Source of the DNA: Noviherbaspirillum aridicola
GTDB taxonomy: Bacteria; Pseudomonadota; Gammaproteobacteria; Burkholderiales; Burkholderiaceae_D
NCBI RefSeq assembly: GCF_019656455.1
Contig: NZ_BPMK01000012.1
Coordinates: 62,001 to 126,000 of the forward strand
Length of the DNA: 64,000 nucleotides
Direction of reading: 5' to 3'
A program made the position numbers and the translations under genes. Below, in pieces: positions 9,150 through 18,156 of this stretch (positions within the stretch are counted from its first letter, which is position 1; each line of letters starts with the position of its first letter). The notes under the pieces are model-generated. The model made no database searches. It was not told the DNA's origin and saw only the letters and a program-made list of their open reading frames with translations.

Positions 9150-10148
9150 ATGCAGAACATCCTCGATCCCGCCATCCTCTTTTTCGCCTTCGGCATCCTC
9201 GCCGGGAGCTTCAGGTCGAACCTTGAAATCCCGCCGGCCATTTCCCGCTTCCTGTCGCTTTACCTGCTGATGGCGCTTGGCCTGAAGGGCGGCTTTGCCC
9301 TGTCCGCCTCCGGCCTGACGACCGAAATCGCGATCAGCCTCGGCTGCGCGATCCTGCTCGCGGTCATGATCCCGATCGGCGGCTACCAGCTGCTCAAGCG
9401 CTTCCTGTCGCCCTATGACGCGGCGGCGGTGGCCGCGACCTACGGGTCGGTGAGCGCGGTCACCTTCATCACCGCGGTGCAGTATCTCGAGAACCAGAAC
9501 CTGCCCTATGGAGGCCACATGGCGGCGGCGATGGCGCTGATGGAGTCGCCGGCCATCGTCATCGCCGTCGTGCTTGCGAATTCGCTGCGCCGCACCGCGA
9601 CCGCCGGACCGACGCTGTCGGGCGGCGCGGCTGCCCTCGGCGGCGCGCCCGCGCCGGCCGGCATCGGCAAGATCCTGCATGAATCGTTCACCGACGGCGC
9701 CCAGCTGTTGCTGCTCGGCGCGATGGCGGTGGGCCTGATCACCGGCGAGGCGGGCAAGGAAGCCATGGCGCCCTTCTCGGTCGACCTGTTCAAGGGCATG
9801 CTCGCGTTCTTCCTGCTCGACATGGGATTGCTCACCGCGCGCAACCTGGGACAGCTGCGCGGCCAATCGCCGTGGCTGATCGCCTACGCGGTGCTGGCGC
9901 CGATCGCGCACGCGGCCCTCGCACTCGGCCTGTCGGCGGCGTTCGGCATCGCGGCGGGCAATGCGACCCTGCTCATGGTGCTGGCGGCAAGCGCGTCCTA
10001 TATCGCGGTGCCGGCGGTCCTGCGCTACGCGATTCCCGAAGCCAGGCCCTCGGTCTATTTCAGCATGTCGCTCGGGATTACCTTCCCGCTCAACATCCTG
10101 GCCGGCATCCCGGTGTACGCCTACGTCGCTCACCGGGCGCTGGCGTAG
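9150..10148 (+). CDS. sbtA: SbtA-type sodium-dependent bicarbonate transporter
   Basis: This 332-residue membrane protein opens with LDPAILFFAFGILAG and contains LMALGLKGGFAL, TYGSVSAVTF and MALMESPAIV, all hallmarks of the SbtA (DUF897) family. About ten membrane segments and a central cytoplasmic loop are visible. In cyanobacteria SbtA imports bicarbonate with sodium and is gated by the PII-like protein SbtB. No sbtB-like gene is adjacent here. An in-frame ATG at 9120 directly after GGATAGG would add ten residues; 9150 fits the family better. The adjacent LysR gene probably controls it. Confidence 0.9.
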   Translation: MQNILDPAILFFAFGILAGSFRSNLEIPPAISRFLSLYLLMALGLKGGFALSASGLTTEIAISLGCAILLAVMIPIGGYQLLKRFLSPYDAAAVAATYGSVSAVTFITAVQYLENQNLPYGGHMAAAMALMESPAIVIAVVLANSLRRTATAGPTLSGGAAALGGAPAPAGIGKILHESFTDGAQLLLLGAMAVGLITGEAGKEAMAPFSVDLFKGMLAFFLLDMGLLTARNLGQLRGQSPWLIAYAVLAPIAHAALALGLSAAFGIAAGNATLLMVLAASASYIAVPAVLRYAIPEARPSVYFSMSLGITFPLNILAGIPVYAYVAHRALA

Positions 10149-10153
10149 CGGCG

Positions 10154-10684
10154 TCAGTGAAGTGGCGCTCGCTCGATTTCGCGCACCACCGCCTCCACCA
10201 TGCGCGTCACGCTGGCCTGCATGATCGGGGTGCCGACAAAGGGCGGGAGATAGAGATTCGGCTCGAGCGCGGCGGTGAACGCGATGCTCGTGCCGTCCGC
10301 GCCGTCGGGCGGCAGCGGCGCCAGTTCCCAGTGCGCGCTGTAGTGGCGCATGTCGCCGGACACCATCGCCACGTCCATGGCGGTCATCGGATGTTCCTCG
10401 ATCCGCACGACCATGCTGACGAGTTGCGCGACGAACAGAAAGCCGGCGCGGTTCTGCTGCGCGATCGTCACCTGTCGGCCGTTGCGCTCCAGTATTCGCG
10501 AGGACACCAGTTCCGGCACGAATTCGGGCAGGCGTTCATAGTCGGTCAGTACTTCCCAGGTCCGGGACAGCGAGGCGCGGACCCGGGCGGCGGCGTGCAC
10601 TTCGAAAACAAAGACGCCGTCGCGGCGGACGCGGCTTGCGTTGGCGCGGATCGCGCGATCGGCAGACGGTGGACGGGTGTGCAT
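10154..10684 (-). CDS. SRPBCC (polyketide cyclase/Coq10-like) protein
   Basis: This encodes a 176-residue soluble protein with the START/SRPBCC pattern: a first beta strand, then TWEVLTDYERLPEFVPELVSS (residues 42-62), a basic strand region, and a long C-terminal helix ending VVREIERA. This fold binds hydrophobic ligands in a deep cavity. Its stop codon lies five bases past the sbtA stop, so the two genes converge. Ligand unknown. Confidence 0.85.
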   Translation of the reverse strand: MHTRPPSADRAIRANASRVRRDGVFVFEVHAAARVRASLSRTWEVLTDYERLPEFVPELVSSRILERNGRQVTIAQQNRAGFLFVAQLVSMVVRIEEHPMTAMDVAMVSGDMRHYSAHWELAPLPPDGADGTSIAFTAALEPNLYLPPFVGTPIMQASVTRMVEAVVREIERAPLH

Positions 10685-10767
10685 GACGGCGTGTCGATGA
10701 GCGGCAAGGCTTGTACGAAAACGAATTCGCCGCGGAGTTCCACGGCCATGCCCGTCCGCGCCGAACC

Positions 10768-12624
10768 TCAGCCCTGCGCCGCGGCGGCGACGGCAGGCGC
10801 CGGCGCGCCGTCCTGCTCGGGGCGCCAGCCATAGACATGCATGGGTGAGCGTCCCCGCACCGCCTGCATGCCGAGATCGGCCATCGATCGCGGCGACCCG
10901 AGCGCCCGCACCACGGCGGCCGAGCAGATCAGGGGAAATCCGAGGTCCTTGCTCATGCCCTCCAGCCGGGATGCTGCGTTGATCGTGTCGCCGATGGCGG
11001 AGTAGTCATGCCGTTCGCGCGAGCCGACATGGCCGACGATGGCGTCGCCGAGATTGAGGCCGATGCCGATGTCGAGCGGCGGCCTGCCCTCCGCCTGCAG
11101 TTCCCGGTTGAGCGCGGGCAGCGCCGCCAGCATGCGCCGCGCGGCGGCGAAGGCGCTTGCGCTCGGGTCGTCCATCGCCTTCGGCGCGCCGAAGATCGCC
11201 ATGATGCCGTCGCCCATGAAGCAGCTGATGGTGCCGTCTTCCGCGTGGATCGCGCGGGTCATCGCTTCGAAATAGCGGTTGAGCACGGCCATGACCGTCT
11301 GCGGCGCCGTGGCCTCGCTCAGCGTGGTGAAGCCCCGCACATCGGCGAACATCACGCACACGGTGCGCAGTTCGCCGCCGGGTTCGCCGGCGATGCGCCC
11401 GGCAAGAATCTCTTCCATCATGCGCGGGCTGACGTAGCCCGCGAAGGCCCGCCGCAGGCGCTGCCGTTCCCGGATCTCGAGCAGGGACTCGGCCACCCAT
11501 CTGCCGGGCAGCGCCAGCAGGGCGGCGGCGATCGCCGCCGACAGGTCGAGGCGCCAGCCGGCATGCAGCAGGGCCGTCGCCGCCGCCAGCATGACGGCGA
11601 CCGCGACGAGGCATGCCGCCATCGCCGCCGGCAGGCGCAGCGCGAGAAACCACAGCAGGCCCGCCGCCAGGCACAGCATGAAGGACGCCGCGGCGGGGGC
11701 AGGCCGCACCGCGGCATGGTTGATCAGGGTGGACACCATCTGGGCCTGGATCATCACGCCCGGCACCTGCAAGCCATTCTCCTTTTCCCAGGGCGCGAGA
11801 TTGACCGGCTGGAAGTGCCGGTCTTCGAAGCGCAGCACGCTGCCGAGCAGGACCGGCCGTCCCTCGAACGCGGCGCGCAGCGCGGCCTCGTCGCCGCGCT
11901 CCAGCCAGCCCAGCACCTGGTGCAGCGGCACATAGGCGGCGGGTGGCGCGAGCGCGTAGCTGATGCCGCCGGCGGCCGGAAGCACGCCCATCGCCGTCGC
12001 CATGCGGCCGGCGAGACTGGCCACCGGCGCGCCCGCCTCATCCCGGGGTGCCGGCAGGCGGCGCACGATGTTGTCGGCATCGAGGGGCAGCAACACATAG
12101 CCGAAGGCCCCGGCCCCGGCGACGGCGGCAAATGGCGGGTGGATCCTGCGCGCCGCGCCGGTTTCGTCCAGCGTCAGCCCGAGCACGACGCGCGTCGCGC
12201 CGCGTGCCGCCAGCAGGCCTTCGAGCAGGCGCCGGTCATAACCGGGCAGCAGCCAGTCGAACGAGCGGTCGGGCAGCACGACGTCCAGCCCGACGACCGC
12301 CGGCCGGGCCAGCGCCATCGCCTTCAGGAAGTCGCCGAGATGCGGGTGCCACAGCGCGAGCGGCTCCCTGAGCCGGGCGACCGTCTCCTCGTCGATGCCG
12401 ACCACCGCGACCGGCTTGTCGGGCACGCGCGGCAGATGGACCGCGAGCATGCGGTTCTGGAAGTCGAGCAGGACGAGGTCGAGCGCGGTGCCGGCGCGCG
12501 ACGCGCCGAACAGCGCCGCCGCGACGACGATCGCGACGAAGCCGAGCGCAAGGCTGCGCAGGGAAAGGCGTTCCGCCCTGCCGGCGGACCCGTCGCGCCC
12601 GTCGCCTTCGCGGCCTGCGCTCAT
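10768..12624 (-). CDS. CHASE2-domain class III adenylate/guanylate cyclase
   Basis: This encodes 618 residues. The start at 12624 overlaps the upstream stop codon as ATGA, indicating translational coupling. Order: N-terminal membrane helix, extracytoplasmic CHASE2 sensor domain (residues ~35-300), a cluster of about three membrane helices (~310-385), then a cytoplasmic class III cyclase domain. Metal-binding aspartates are seen in MFADVRGFT and FMGDGIMAIFG, and the catalytic Asn/Arg pair in IGDTINAASRLEG. It should make cAMP (or cGMP) from the nucleotide triphosphate in response to a periplasmic signal. The partner gene encodes a FecR-like periplasmic protein, a common pairing. Confidence 0.93.
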   Translation of the reverse strand: MSAGREGDGRDGSAGRAERLSLRSLALGFVAIVVAAALFGASRAGTALDLVLLDFQNRMLAVHLPRVPDKPVAVVGIDEETVARLREPLALWHPHLGDFLKAMALARPAVVGLDVVLPDRSFDWLLPGYDRRLLEGLLAARGATRVVLGLTLDETGAARRIHPPFAAVAGAGAFGYVLLPLDADNIVRRLPAPRDEAGAPVASLAGRMATAMGVLPAAGGISYALAPPAAYVPLHQVLGWLERGDEAALRAAFEGRPVLLGSVLRFEDRHFQPVNLAPWEKENGLQVPGVMIQAQMVSTLINHAAVRPAPAAASFMLCLAAGLLWFLALRLPAAMAACLVAVAVMLAAATALLHAGWRLDLSAAIAAALLALPGRWVAESLLEIRERQRLRRAFAGYVSPRMMEEILAGRIAGEPGGELRTVCVMFADVRGFTTLSEATAPQTVMAVLNRYFEAMTRAIHAEDGTISCFMGDGIMAIFGAPKAMDDPSASAFAAARRMLAALPALNRELQAEGRPPLDIGIGLNLGDAIVGHVGSRERHDYSAIGDTINAASRLEGMSKDLGFPLICSAAVVRALGSPRSMADLGMQAVRGRSPMHVYGWRPEQDGAPAPAVAAAAQG

Positions 12625-13478
12625 CTTGCCCATCTTGCGCGCAGGCTTGCGTCCTGCGGCCGCGCCTCCGACAGCGCCCTCCACTGGCTCATCGCTTCGC
12701 CGGCAAAGCCGGCCTGCTCGAGCACCAGCGCATAGAGCACCTGGTCGGAGAAGCTGGCGCCCCGGTCGGGCCTGATCTGATGCATGCGCTGCCGCTCATC
12801 CGGCATCGCAGGCATGAAGCTGCTCGTCAGCTGGCCCGTCCCTTCGCCGGGCAGTGGCGAGATGCGCCAGGTGTAGGTCTTGCCCGGGACCAGCGTGACG
12901 CCGGCGGGCAGGGTATAGCTGTCGCCCGCCACCTCGGCGGCGGCAAGGACTTGTACGTCATCGCGCAATTCGAACGCCACGCCGCGGAGCGCATCCGGCA
13001 GCACCCACTGGAAGGCGGGCCGTTCATCGATGGTCTTCTGGCGGGGTGCGATCTGCCTTAGTCTTTCACCGGCGCCGCGCATCACGAGCGCGCCCTGCAC
13101 CACCCGTCCGCCGTCCGTATTGAGCCTGCCGCCGATCGACGACAGCAGCGAGGTGCTGCTGGCAAGCCTGCCCTGGCCGCTGAAGACCGGAAGCTGGGGG
13201 CCGATGCTGATCCGGCCTGTCCCGGTCACGCGGAATTCATGCCCGGAGCCGATGTACACCATGGTGAGATCCGTTCCCGGCTCAAGCACGATCTCGGCGC
13301 CGGCGGGCAGTTCGGCCAGGATGGCCAGCGGCTTGCCCGGCGCGGGCGATGCAAGCTGTGCACGCCCTTTCAGGTCCGTGATCATCGCCACCGGCGCCGC
13401 CGCCAGCGCGGATGCGGCGAGACAGATGAACAGCAACGCCGCCAGCAGGCAGCGGGCAAGGTGCCACGGCGAGGACAT
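12621..13478 (-). CDS. FecR-domain periplasmic protein coupled to the cyclase
   Basis: This encodes a 285-residue exported protein with a GGGAGA ribosome-binding site six bases before the ATG. A signal peptide (to about residue 27, LAASALA) precedes a FecR-like beta-rich domain (residues ~30-110, with AGAEIVLEPGTDLTMVY). A second domain resembling a fibronectin-like fold and a C-terminal helical segment follow. It overlaps the cyclase gene by four bases. In similar loci this type of protein is thought to act with the CHASE2 cyclase in sensing envelope conditions (inference). Confidence 0.83.
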   Translation of the reverse strand: MSSPWHLARCLLAALLFICLAASALAAAPVAMITDLKGRAQLASPAPGKPLAILAELPAGAEIVLEPGTDLTMVYIGSGHEFRVTGTGRISIGPQLPVFSGQGRLASSTSLLSSIGGRLNTDGGRVVQGALVMRGAGERLRQIAPRQKTIDERPAFQWVLPDALRGVAFELRDDVQVLAAAEVAGDSYTLPAGVTLVPGKTYTWRISPLPGEGTGQLTSSFMPAMPDERQRMHQIRPDRGASFSDQVLYALVLEQAGFAGEAMSQWRALSEARPQDASLRARWAR

Positions 13479-13786
13479 GTGCGATCTCCCAGGGGACGTG
13501 AATTATTTTTACTGACCCGGATGACGACGCTGTACTGCGATGCCCGGTCCCCGACAGGCAAGGGCGTTTCGCCATTGCGCGGCATTGTGCATTCAGCAGG
13601 GGAAATTGTCCACGAGCAAGGCGATGCCATGAAAAAAGCCCGCTTTCGCGGGCTTCTCTTTGTCGAACAACCGCCGGACGCCAGTGCTATCTGCAAAGTG
13701 CGGCCGGCCGCCGTTCACTCGCGCGGCGCGCCATCGAGGCGACGCGGCGCGGCTTGATTCTATCCTGCCTTCCCTGCGGAGCAGGC
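13479..13786. other. Intergenic region with the csp terminator
   Basis: These 308 bases hold the promoter region of the FecR/cyclase pair (AT-richer at 13497-13530) and the terminator of the cold-shock gene. No gene is seen; the short open frames here run through the terminator hairpin. Confidence 0.5.
13631..13655 (-). terminator. Rho-independent terminator downstream of csp gene
   Basis: Inverted repeat AAGCCCGC/GCGGGCTT at 13636-13655 with loop TTTC, followed on the minus strand by a run of six T. It lies about 130 bases after the cold-shock protein stop codon. Confidence 0.8.
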
Positions 13787-13996
13787 TCAGGCGGGACGAA
13801 TGTTGCTGGCCTTCTCGCCCTTGGGACCGGTGCTGCGCTCGAACGACACGCGCTGATTCTCGGCCAGGCTCTTGAAGCCGGTTCCCTGGATGTCCTGGAA
13901 GTGCGCGAAGAGATCGCCACCGCCGTCATCCGGGGAGATGAAACCGAAACCTTTTGAATCGTTGAACCACTTTACCGTACCGGTTTGAGTACTCAT
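13787..13996 (-). CDS. Cold-shock protein (CspA family)
   Basis: This 69-residue protein is a full-length single cold-shock domain. RNP1 (KGFGFI, residues 15-20) is intact, and the RNP2 position reads DLFAHF. Family members bind single-stranded RNA and DNA and act as RNA chaperones. AAGGGAA precedes the ATG by seven bases. A long untranslated leader is likely, as for other csp genes. Confidence 0.96.
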   Translation of the reverse strand: MSTQTGTVKWFNDSKGFGFISPDDGGGDLFAHFQDIQGTGFKSLAENQRVSFERSTGPKGEKASNIRPA

Positions 13997-14155
13997 GAGA
14001 AATTCCCTTGAAAAAAATAATGACTGAACTCGGATACACCCGAAACAAGAAATGCAACCAGAGGGAATTCAGACGGGAATTACTCGGACGAGCAAGACGG
14101 GAAAGAGACCAACAATGATGACGACTTGATGCAAGTGCAGGGGCCACTATACACG
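13997..14155 (-). promoter_or_regulatory. Probable long 5' leader and promoter of the csp gene
   Basis: The stretch upstream of the csp start is AT-richer than its surroundings and has no coding signal. A TATAGT hexamer on the minus strand (14146-14151) is a candidate -10 element, which would give a leader of about 140 nucleotides. Long leaders that control mRNA stability and translation are typical of cspA-type genes. No clear -35 element is visible. Confidence 0.35.
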
Positions 14156-14292
14156 CACATGCCCGAAACACCTAAGGCTATTCGGCTTTTTTTTCGCCGC
14201 GTGCCCGCGGGGCCGTCCATGCACCGGTCCGCGCCCGCTACGCTTTCCGGTGCGACCGGCGCCATTCGTTGGCGGAAGATAAATGCCTGCCG

Positions 14293-15069
14293 CTACACTC
14301 CCTGGAACTCCGGCTTGCCGCGCGCGAAGAATGCCTCGAGGCCGGCGGCGAAGTCGCCGCTCGCGGCGCAGGCGAGGAAGTTGGCCTGCTCGCGGTCGAG
14401 CTGGCTCGACAGGTCGTTGTCGAATGCCTGCCGCAACAGGCGCTTCATCCTGCCCATGGCGAGCGTGGGGCCGGAGGCCAGCCGGCGCGCGAGCGCATCG
14501 GTTTCCGCGTCGAGCGCGGCGGGCGGCGCCAGCCGGTTGACGAGGCCGAGCCGCCAGGCCTCGCGCGCATCGAAGGTATCGCCGAGCAAGGCGATCGCCA
14601 TCGCGTTGCGCAGGCCGACCAGTCGCGGCAGGTTCCATGAGCCGGACACGTCGCAGCTGGCGCCGATATTGACGTAGGCAAGGTTGAAGCGCGTGTCCTC
14701 GGCGGCGATGGCGAGATCGCATGCCATCGCCAGGCTGAGGCTGCCGCCCGCGACCGCGCCGTGCAGGCTGGCGATCACCGGCGCGTCGAGCGCGGCGAGC
14801 ATCTTCACCGATTCATGCAGCAACTCGATCAGGCGGCGCGCGGTATTGACGGGATCCACCCGGAGCGCGTTGAGGTCGCCGCCGACACCGAAGGCCTTGC
14901 CCGTTGCACGCAGCACCACCGCGCGCACCGAGGCATCGGCGGCGAGTTCGATGCAGCAGGCATGGAAAGCCTCCGCCATCGGGATGTTGATCGCGTTGAG
15001 GGCATCCGGCCGGTTCAGCACCAGCGAGGCGACCGCGCCGTCGCGGCGCAGGATGACGGGTGGGCTCAT
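14293..15069 (-). CDS. Enoyl-CoA hydratase/isomerase family protein
   Basis: This 258-residue crotonase-fold protein shows the two oxyanion-hole segments, GKAFGVGGDL (residues 57-66) and LHGAVAGGSLSLAMACDLAIA (104-124). At the catalytic loop it reads IGASCDVSGSWNLPRLVG, placing an aspartate where PaaG-type isomerases have theirs instead of the two glutamates of classical hydratases. An isomerase or hydratase of acyl-CoA intermediates is therefore likely. It is the third gene of an apparent operon with the ligase and solute-binding protein upstream. Confidence 0.9.
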   Translation of the reverse strand: MSPPVILRRDGAVASLVLNRPDALNAINIPMAEAFHACCIELAADASVRAVVLRATGKAFGVGGDLNALRVDPVNTARRLIELLHESVKMLAALDAPVIASLHGAVAGGSLSLAMACDLAIAAEDTRFNLAYVNIGASCDVSGSWNLPRLVGLRNAMAIALLGDTFDAREAWRLGLVNRLAPPAALDAETDALARRLASGPTLAMGRMKRLLRQAFDNDLSSQLDREQANFLACAASGDFAAGLEAFFARGKPEFQGV

Positions 15070-15162
15070 GGTTTCGGCTCCTGTTGACGGTTTGATGGCT
15101 GATTCACATGATCGAAGGTCGACGCCGGGCGGCGCCGCGTCCCGCGGCTGCCGCCCGTGCGC

Positions 15163-16374
15163 CTACTTCCACAGCGGACAGCGGCTCTGCGCCTGCGGCG
15201 TGAATGCCTGCTCGCCGGGGATGGTCTGCACCGTCTTGTAGTAGTCCCAGGGGTATTTGGATTCCTTCGGATCCTTCACCTGCATCAGGTACATGTCGTG
15301 CACCATGCGGCCGTCGGGACGGATGTAGCCGTTCTTGGCGAAGAAGTCGTTGATCTTCATGCTGCGCATCTGGGCCATCACCTTGTCGGGATCGTCCGTG
15401 CCCGCCGCCTTCACCGCGTTGAGGTAGTGCATGGTGGCGGAATAGTTCGCGCCCTGGATCATCGAAGGCATCCGCTTGACGCTGGTGAAGAAGCGCTTCG
15501 CCCATGCGCGCGACTCGTCATTCATGTCCCAGTACCAGCCGTCGGTGAGGTACATGCCCTTGGTCTGGTTCAGGCCGAGCGAATGCACGTCGTTGATGAA
15601 CATGAGCAGGCCGGCGAGCTTCATCGACTTGGTGATGCCGAACTCGTTGGCCGCCTTGATGGAGTTGACGGTGTCGCCGCCGGCGTTGGCCAGGCCGAGG
15701 ATCTGTGCCTTGGACGACTGCGCCTGCAGCAGGAAGGACGAAAAGTCGGACGCCGACAGCGGATGCTTGACGCTGCCGACCACGGTGCCGCCGGAGGCCT
15801 TGACCACGTCGGAGGTGTCCTTCTCGAGCGAGGCGCCGAACGCGTAGTCGGCGGTCAGGAAGTACCAGGTCTTGCCGCCCTGCTTGACGATGGCCGAACC
15901 CGTGCCCTGCGCGAGCGCATAGGTGTCATAGGCGTAATGCACGGTGTAGGGCGTGCAGTCCTCGTTGGTCAGCCGGGAGGTGGCGCCGCCGATGTTGATG
16001 TAGGGGCGTTTCTTCTCGGATGCGATCTTGGCCATCGCCAGGCCGGCGCCGGAATTGGAGCCGCCGAGCAGCATGTCGAGGCCCTGCTGGTCGAACCACT
16101 CCCGCGCCTTCGAGGCGGCGATGTCCGCCTTGTTCTGATGATCGGCCGAGACGAACTCGATCGGCTTGCCCAGCACCTTGCCGCCGAAATCCGCGATCGC
16201 CATCTTGACCGCCTCGGCGCCCGCGGGCCCGTCGATATCGGCGTACAGGCCGGACATGTCGGTGATATGGCCTATCCTGACCACGTCTCCGGATATCTGC
16301 GCCTGCGCCGCGCCCGCGAAAGACGCGGACGCCGCCGCGGACACCATGGCATAAGCCCACTTGCGATTGTTCAT
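15163..16374 (-). CDS. ABC-transporter substrate-binding protein, branched-chain amino-acid type
   Basis: This 403-residue periplasmic protein has a signal peptide (cleavage after AQA, about residue 25) and a type I periplasmic binding fold of the LivJ/Peripla_BP_6 kind. Conserved stretches include IGHITDMSGLYADIDGPAG and LLGGSNSGAGLAMAKIA. Proteins of this branch often bind aromatic or aliphatic carboxylates rather than amino acids. No permease or ATPase gene lies beside it, so it must use components encoded elsewhere. Its position between an acyl-CoA ligase and an enoyl-CoA hydratase suggests a carboxylic acid ligand (inference). Confidence 0.94.
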   Translation of the reverse strand: MNNRKWAYAMVSAAASASFAGAAQAQISGDVVRIGHITDMSGLYADIDGPAGAEAVKMAIADFGGKVLGKPIEFVSADHQNKADIAASKAREWFDQQGLDMLLGGSNSGAGLAMAKIASEKKRPYINIGGATSRLTNEDCTPYTVHYAYDTYALAQGTGSAIVKQGGKTWYFLTADYAFGASLEKDTSDVVKASGGTVVGSVKHPLSASDFSSFLLQAQSSKAQILGLANAGGDTVNSIKAANEFGITKSMKLAGLLMFINDVHSLGLNQTKGMYLTDGWYWDMNDESRAWAKRFFTSVKRMPSMIQGANYSATMHYLNAVKAAGTDDPDKVMAQMRSMKINDFFAKNGYIRPDGRMVHDMYLMQVKDPKESKYPWDYYKTVQTIPGEQAFTPQAQSRCPLWK

Positions 16375-16458
16375 TGCCTGTCTCCTGTTTATCGTTCACT
16401 TCGCACAAAGCTCGTGTCCGGCGCTACAGCTTCCCCGCACAATCGTGGCGACCGCCGG

Positions 16459-18156
16459 TCACGCCACGGGGTCGATCCGGCCCTGCCGCAGTTCGCGCCG
16501 CAGGATCTTGCCGGTGAGCGTCTTGGGCAGTTCGGGAATCACTTCCACCTCGCGCGGATACTTGTATGCCGCCATCCGCTCCCTGCAGTAGTCGATCAGC
16601 TCTTCCGGCCGCAGCAACATGCCCGGCCGGAGGCTGACCACCGCCTTGACGGTCTCGCCGCGGTATTCGTCCGGCACGCCGATCACCGCCGCTTCGCGGA
16701 TGGCCGGATGGGTATAGATCACGTCTTCCACTTCCTTCGGCCACACCTTGTAGCCGGAAGCGTTGATCATGTCCTTCTTGCGGTCGACGATGAATATCCA
16801 GCCGTCCTCATCCATGTAGGCGACGTCGCCTGTGCGCAGGTAACCGTTGATGAAGGCGTCGCTCGTCGCGTCCGGGCGCTGCCAGTAGCCTGCGATCACC
16901 TGCGGGCCGCGCAGGCAGATTTCGCCGGTCTCCCCGGCGGGCAGCGGGCGTCCGGCGTCGTCGGCGATGAAGGCATCGCTGCGGTAGACCGGGATGCCGA
17001 TCGAGCAGGCGCCATTGGCATCGACCGGCGTTTCCCGGTCGCGCGGCACGCCGACAATGAGCGAGGTGGTCTCCGTCATGCCATAGCAGTTGCGGACCGG
17101 CAGTCCGAACCTGCGCATGAACTCGTCGGCGACCCGGGCCGGCACCGGCGCGCCGCCGGTGTACGCCATCTTCAGCGTGCGCAGCTGCCCGGGCTGCACG
17201 TCGGGAGAATTCATCATCGCGATGAAAGCGGTGATCGCGCCGACGACGAACTCGGCGCGGTATTCCTGCGCCGCCTCGGCTGCGACCGCGGGATGAAAGC
17301 GCATCGACAGGATGAGCGGCGCCTTCGCCGCGAAGGCAAGCCCGATATGGCCGAGGAGGCCGGTGATGTGAAACAGCGGCGCGATGGCCAGGATGGGCGC
17401 GCCGTCGCGCAGCGCCACCCACTCCTGCCAGAGGATGGCGCCGATGGCGAAGTTGGCGTGGCTGATCACCGCGCCCTTGGGCATGCCGGTCGTGCCGGAG
17501 GTGTAGACGAGCATCGCCGGCGCGTCCGGCGCCATCGCCTGGCGCAGGCCGGCGCCCGGCATGGCGGCCGCGAAGACCTCGTCGAGCGCCACGGCGCCGT
17601 CGTAGCGTGCGGGCTCCATCCCGCCGAATACCCGTGCGTCATGCCTGCTCTGAAAGGCGTGCGCCGGCGTCGTCACCGCGAGCACGTCCGGCAGGTCGCG
17701 CAGCACGTCCGCCGCCACGTCGCGGTAGAGGTCGCCGTGCAGGACGAGCGCGCGGGCGCCGCTGTCCCTGAGCAGCAGGCCGAGTTCGCGTGCGCGATTC
17801 ATCGGATTGATGCTGACGCCGATCGCGCCCGCCTTCCATGCGCCGACGAGGCAGATCAGGAACTGCGGAACGTTCTGCAGGTAGAGCGCGACGCGGTCGC
17901 CCTCGCGGATGCCGCGCGCCCCGAGAAAGGCGGCGAAGCGGTCGGAGAGCAGATCGACGTCCGCATAGCTCAGCGTGCGGTCGAAATAGTGGATCGCGGG
18001 ATGGCCGGGCGCGGCGGCGGCGGCCCTGCGGAACAGCGAGAGCCCGTCCGCCGGCTGTCCACCGGCGCCGCCGGCGGTCGCGGCATGGGGGGGTGCCGGG
18101 TGCAGCCTCGTCCAGGGGCGCTGCGTCATGTCCGGTTGACTGCCTGGCGCTTCCAT
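16459..18156 (-). CDS. AMP-dependent acyl-CoA ligase
   Basis: This encodes a complete 565-residue adenylate-forming ligase. AGGAGT lies five bases upstream of the ATG at 18156. The phosphate-binding loop YTSGTTGMPKG, the NCYGMTE motif, the hinge RTGDVAYMDEDGWIFIVDRK and the C-terminal lysine in KTLTGKILRR are all present. It should convert a fatty or aromatic acid to its CoA ester. It heads an operon with the solute-binding protein and the enoyl-CoA hydratase, 84 and 93 bases apart. Together they suggest uptake, activation and beta-oxidation of one carboxylic acid. Confidence 0.94.
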   Translation of the reverse strand: MEAPGSQPDMTQRPWTRLHPAPPHAATAGGAGGQPADGLSLFRRAAAAAPGHPAIHYFDRTLSYADVDLLSDRFAAFLGARGIREGDRVALYLQNVPQFLICLVGAWKAGAIGVSINPMNRARELGLLLRDSGARALVLHGDLYRDVAADVLRDLPDVLAVTTPAHAFQSRHDARVFGGMEPARYDGAVALDEVFAAAMPGAGLRQAMAPDAPAMLVYTSGTTGMPKGAVISHANFAIGAILWQEWVALRDGAPILAIAPLFHITGLLGHIGLAFAAKAPLILSMRFHPAVAAEAAQEYRAEFVVGAITAFIAMMNSPDVQPGQLRTLKMAYTGGAPVPARVADEFMRRFGLPVRNCYGMTETTSLIVGVPRDRETPVDANGACSIGIPVYRSDAFIADDAGRPLPAGETGEICLRGPQVIAGYWQRPDATSDAFINGYLRTGDVAYMDEDGWIFIVDRKKDMINASGYKVWPKEVEDVIYTHPAIREAAVIGVPDEYRGETVKAVVSLRPGMLLRPEELIDYCRERMAAYKYPREVEVIPELPKTLTGKILRRELRQGRIDPVA

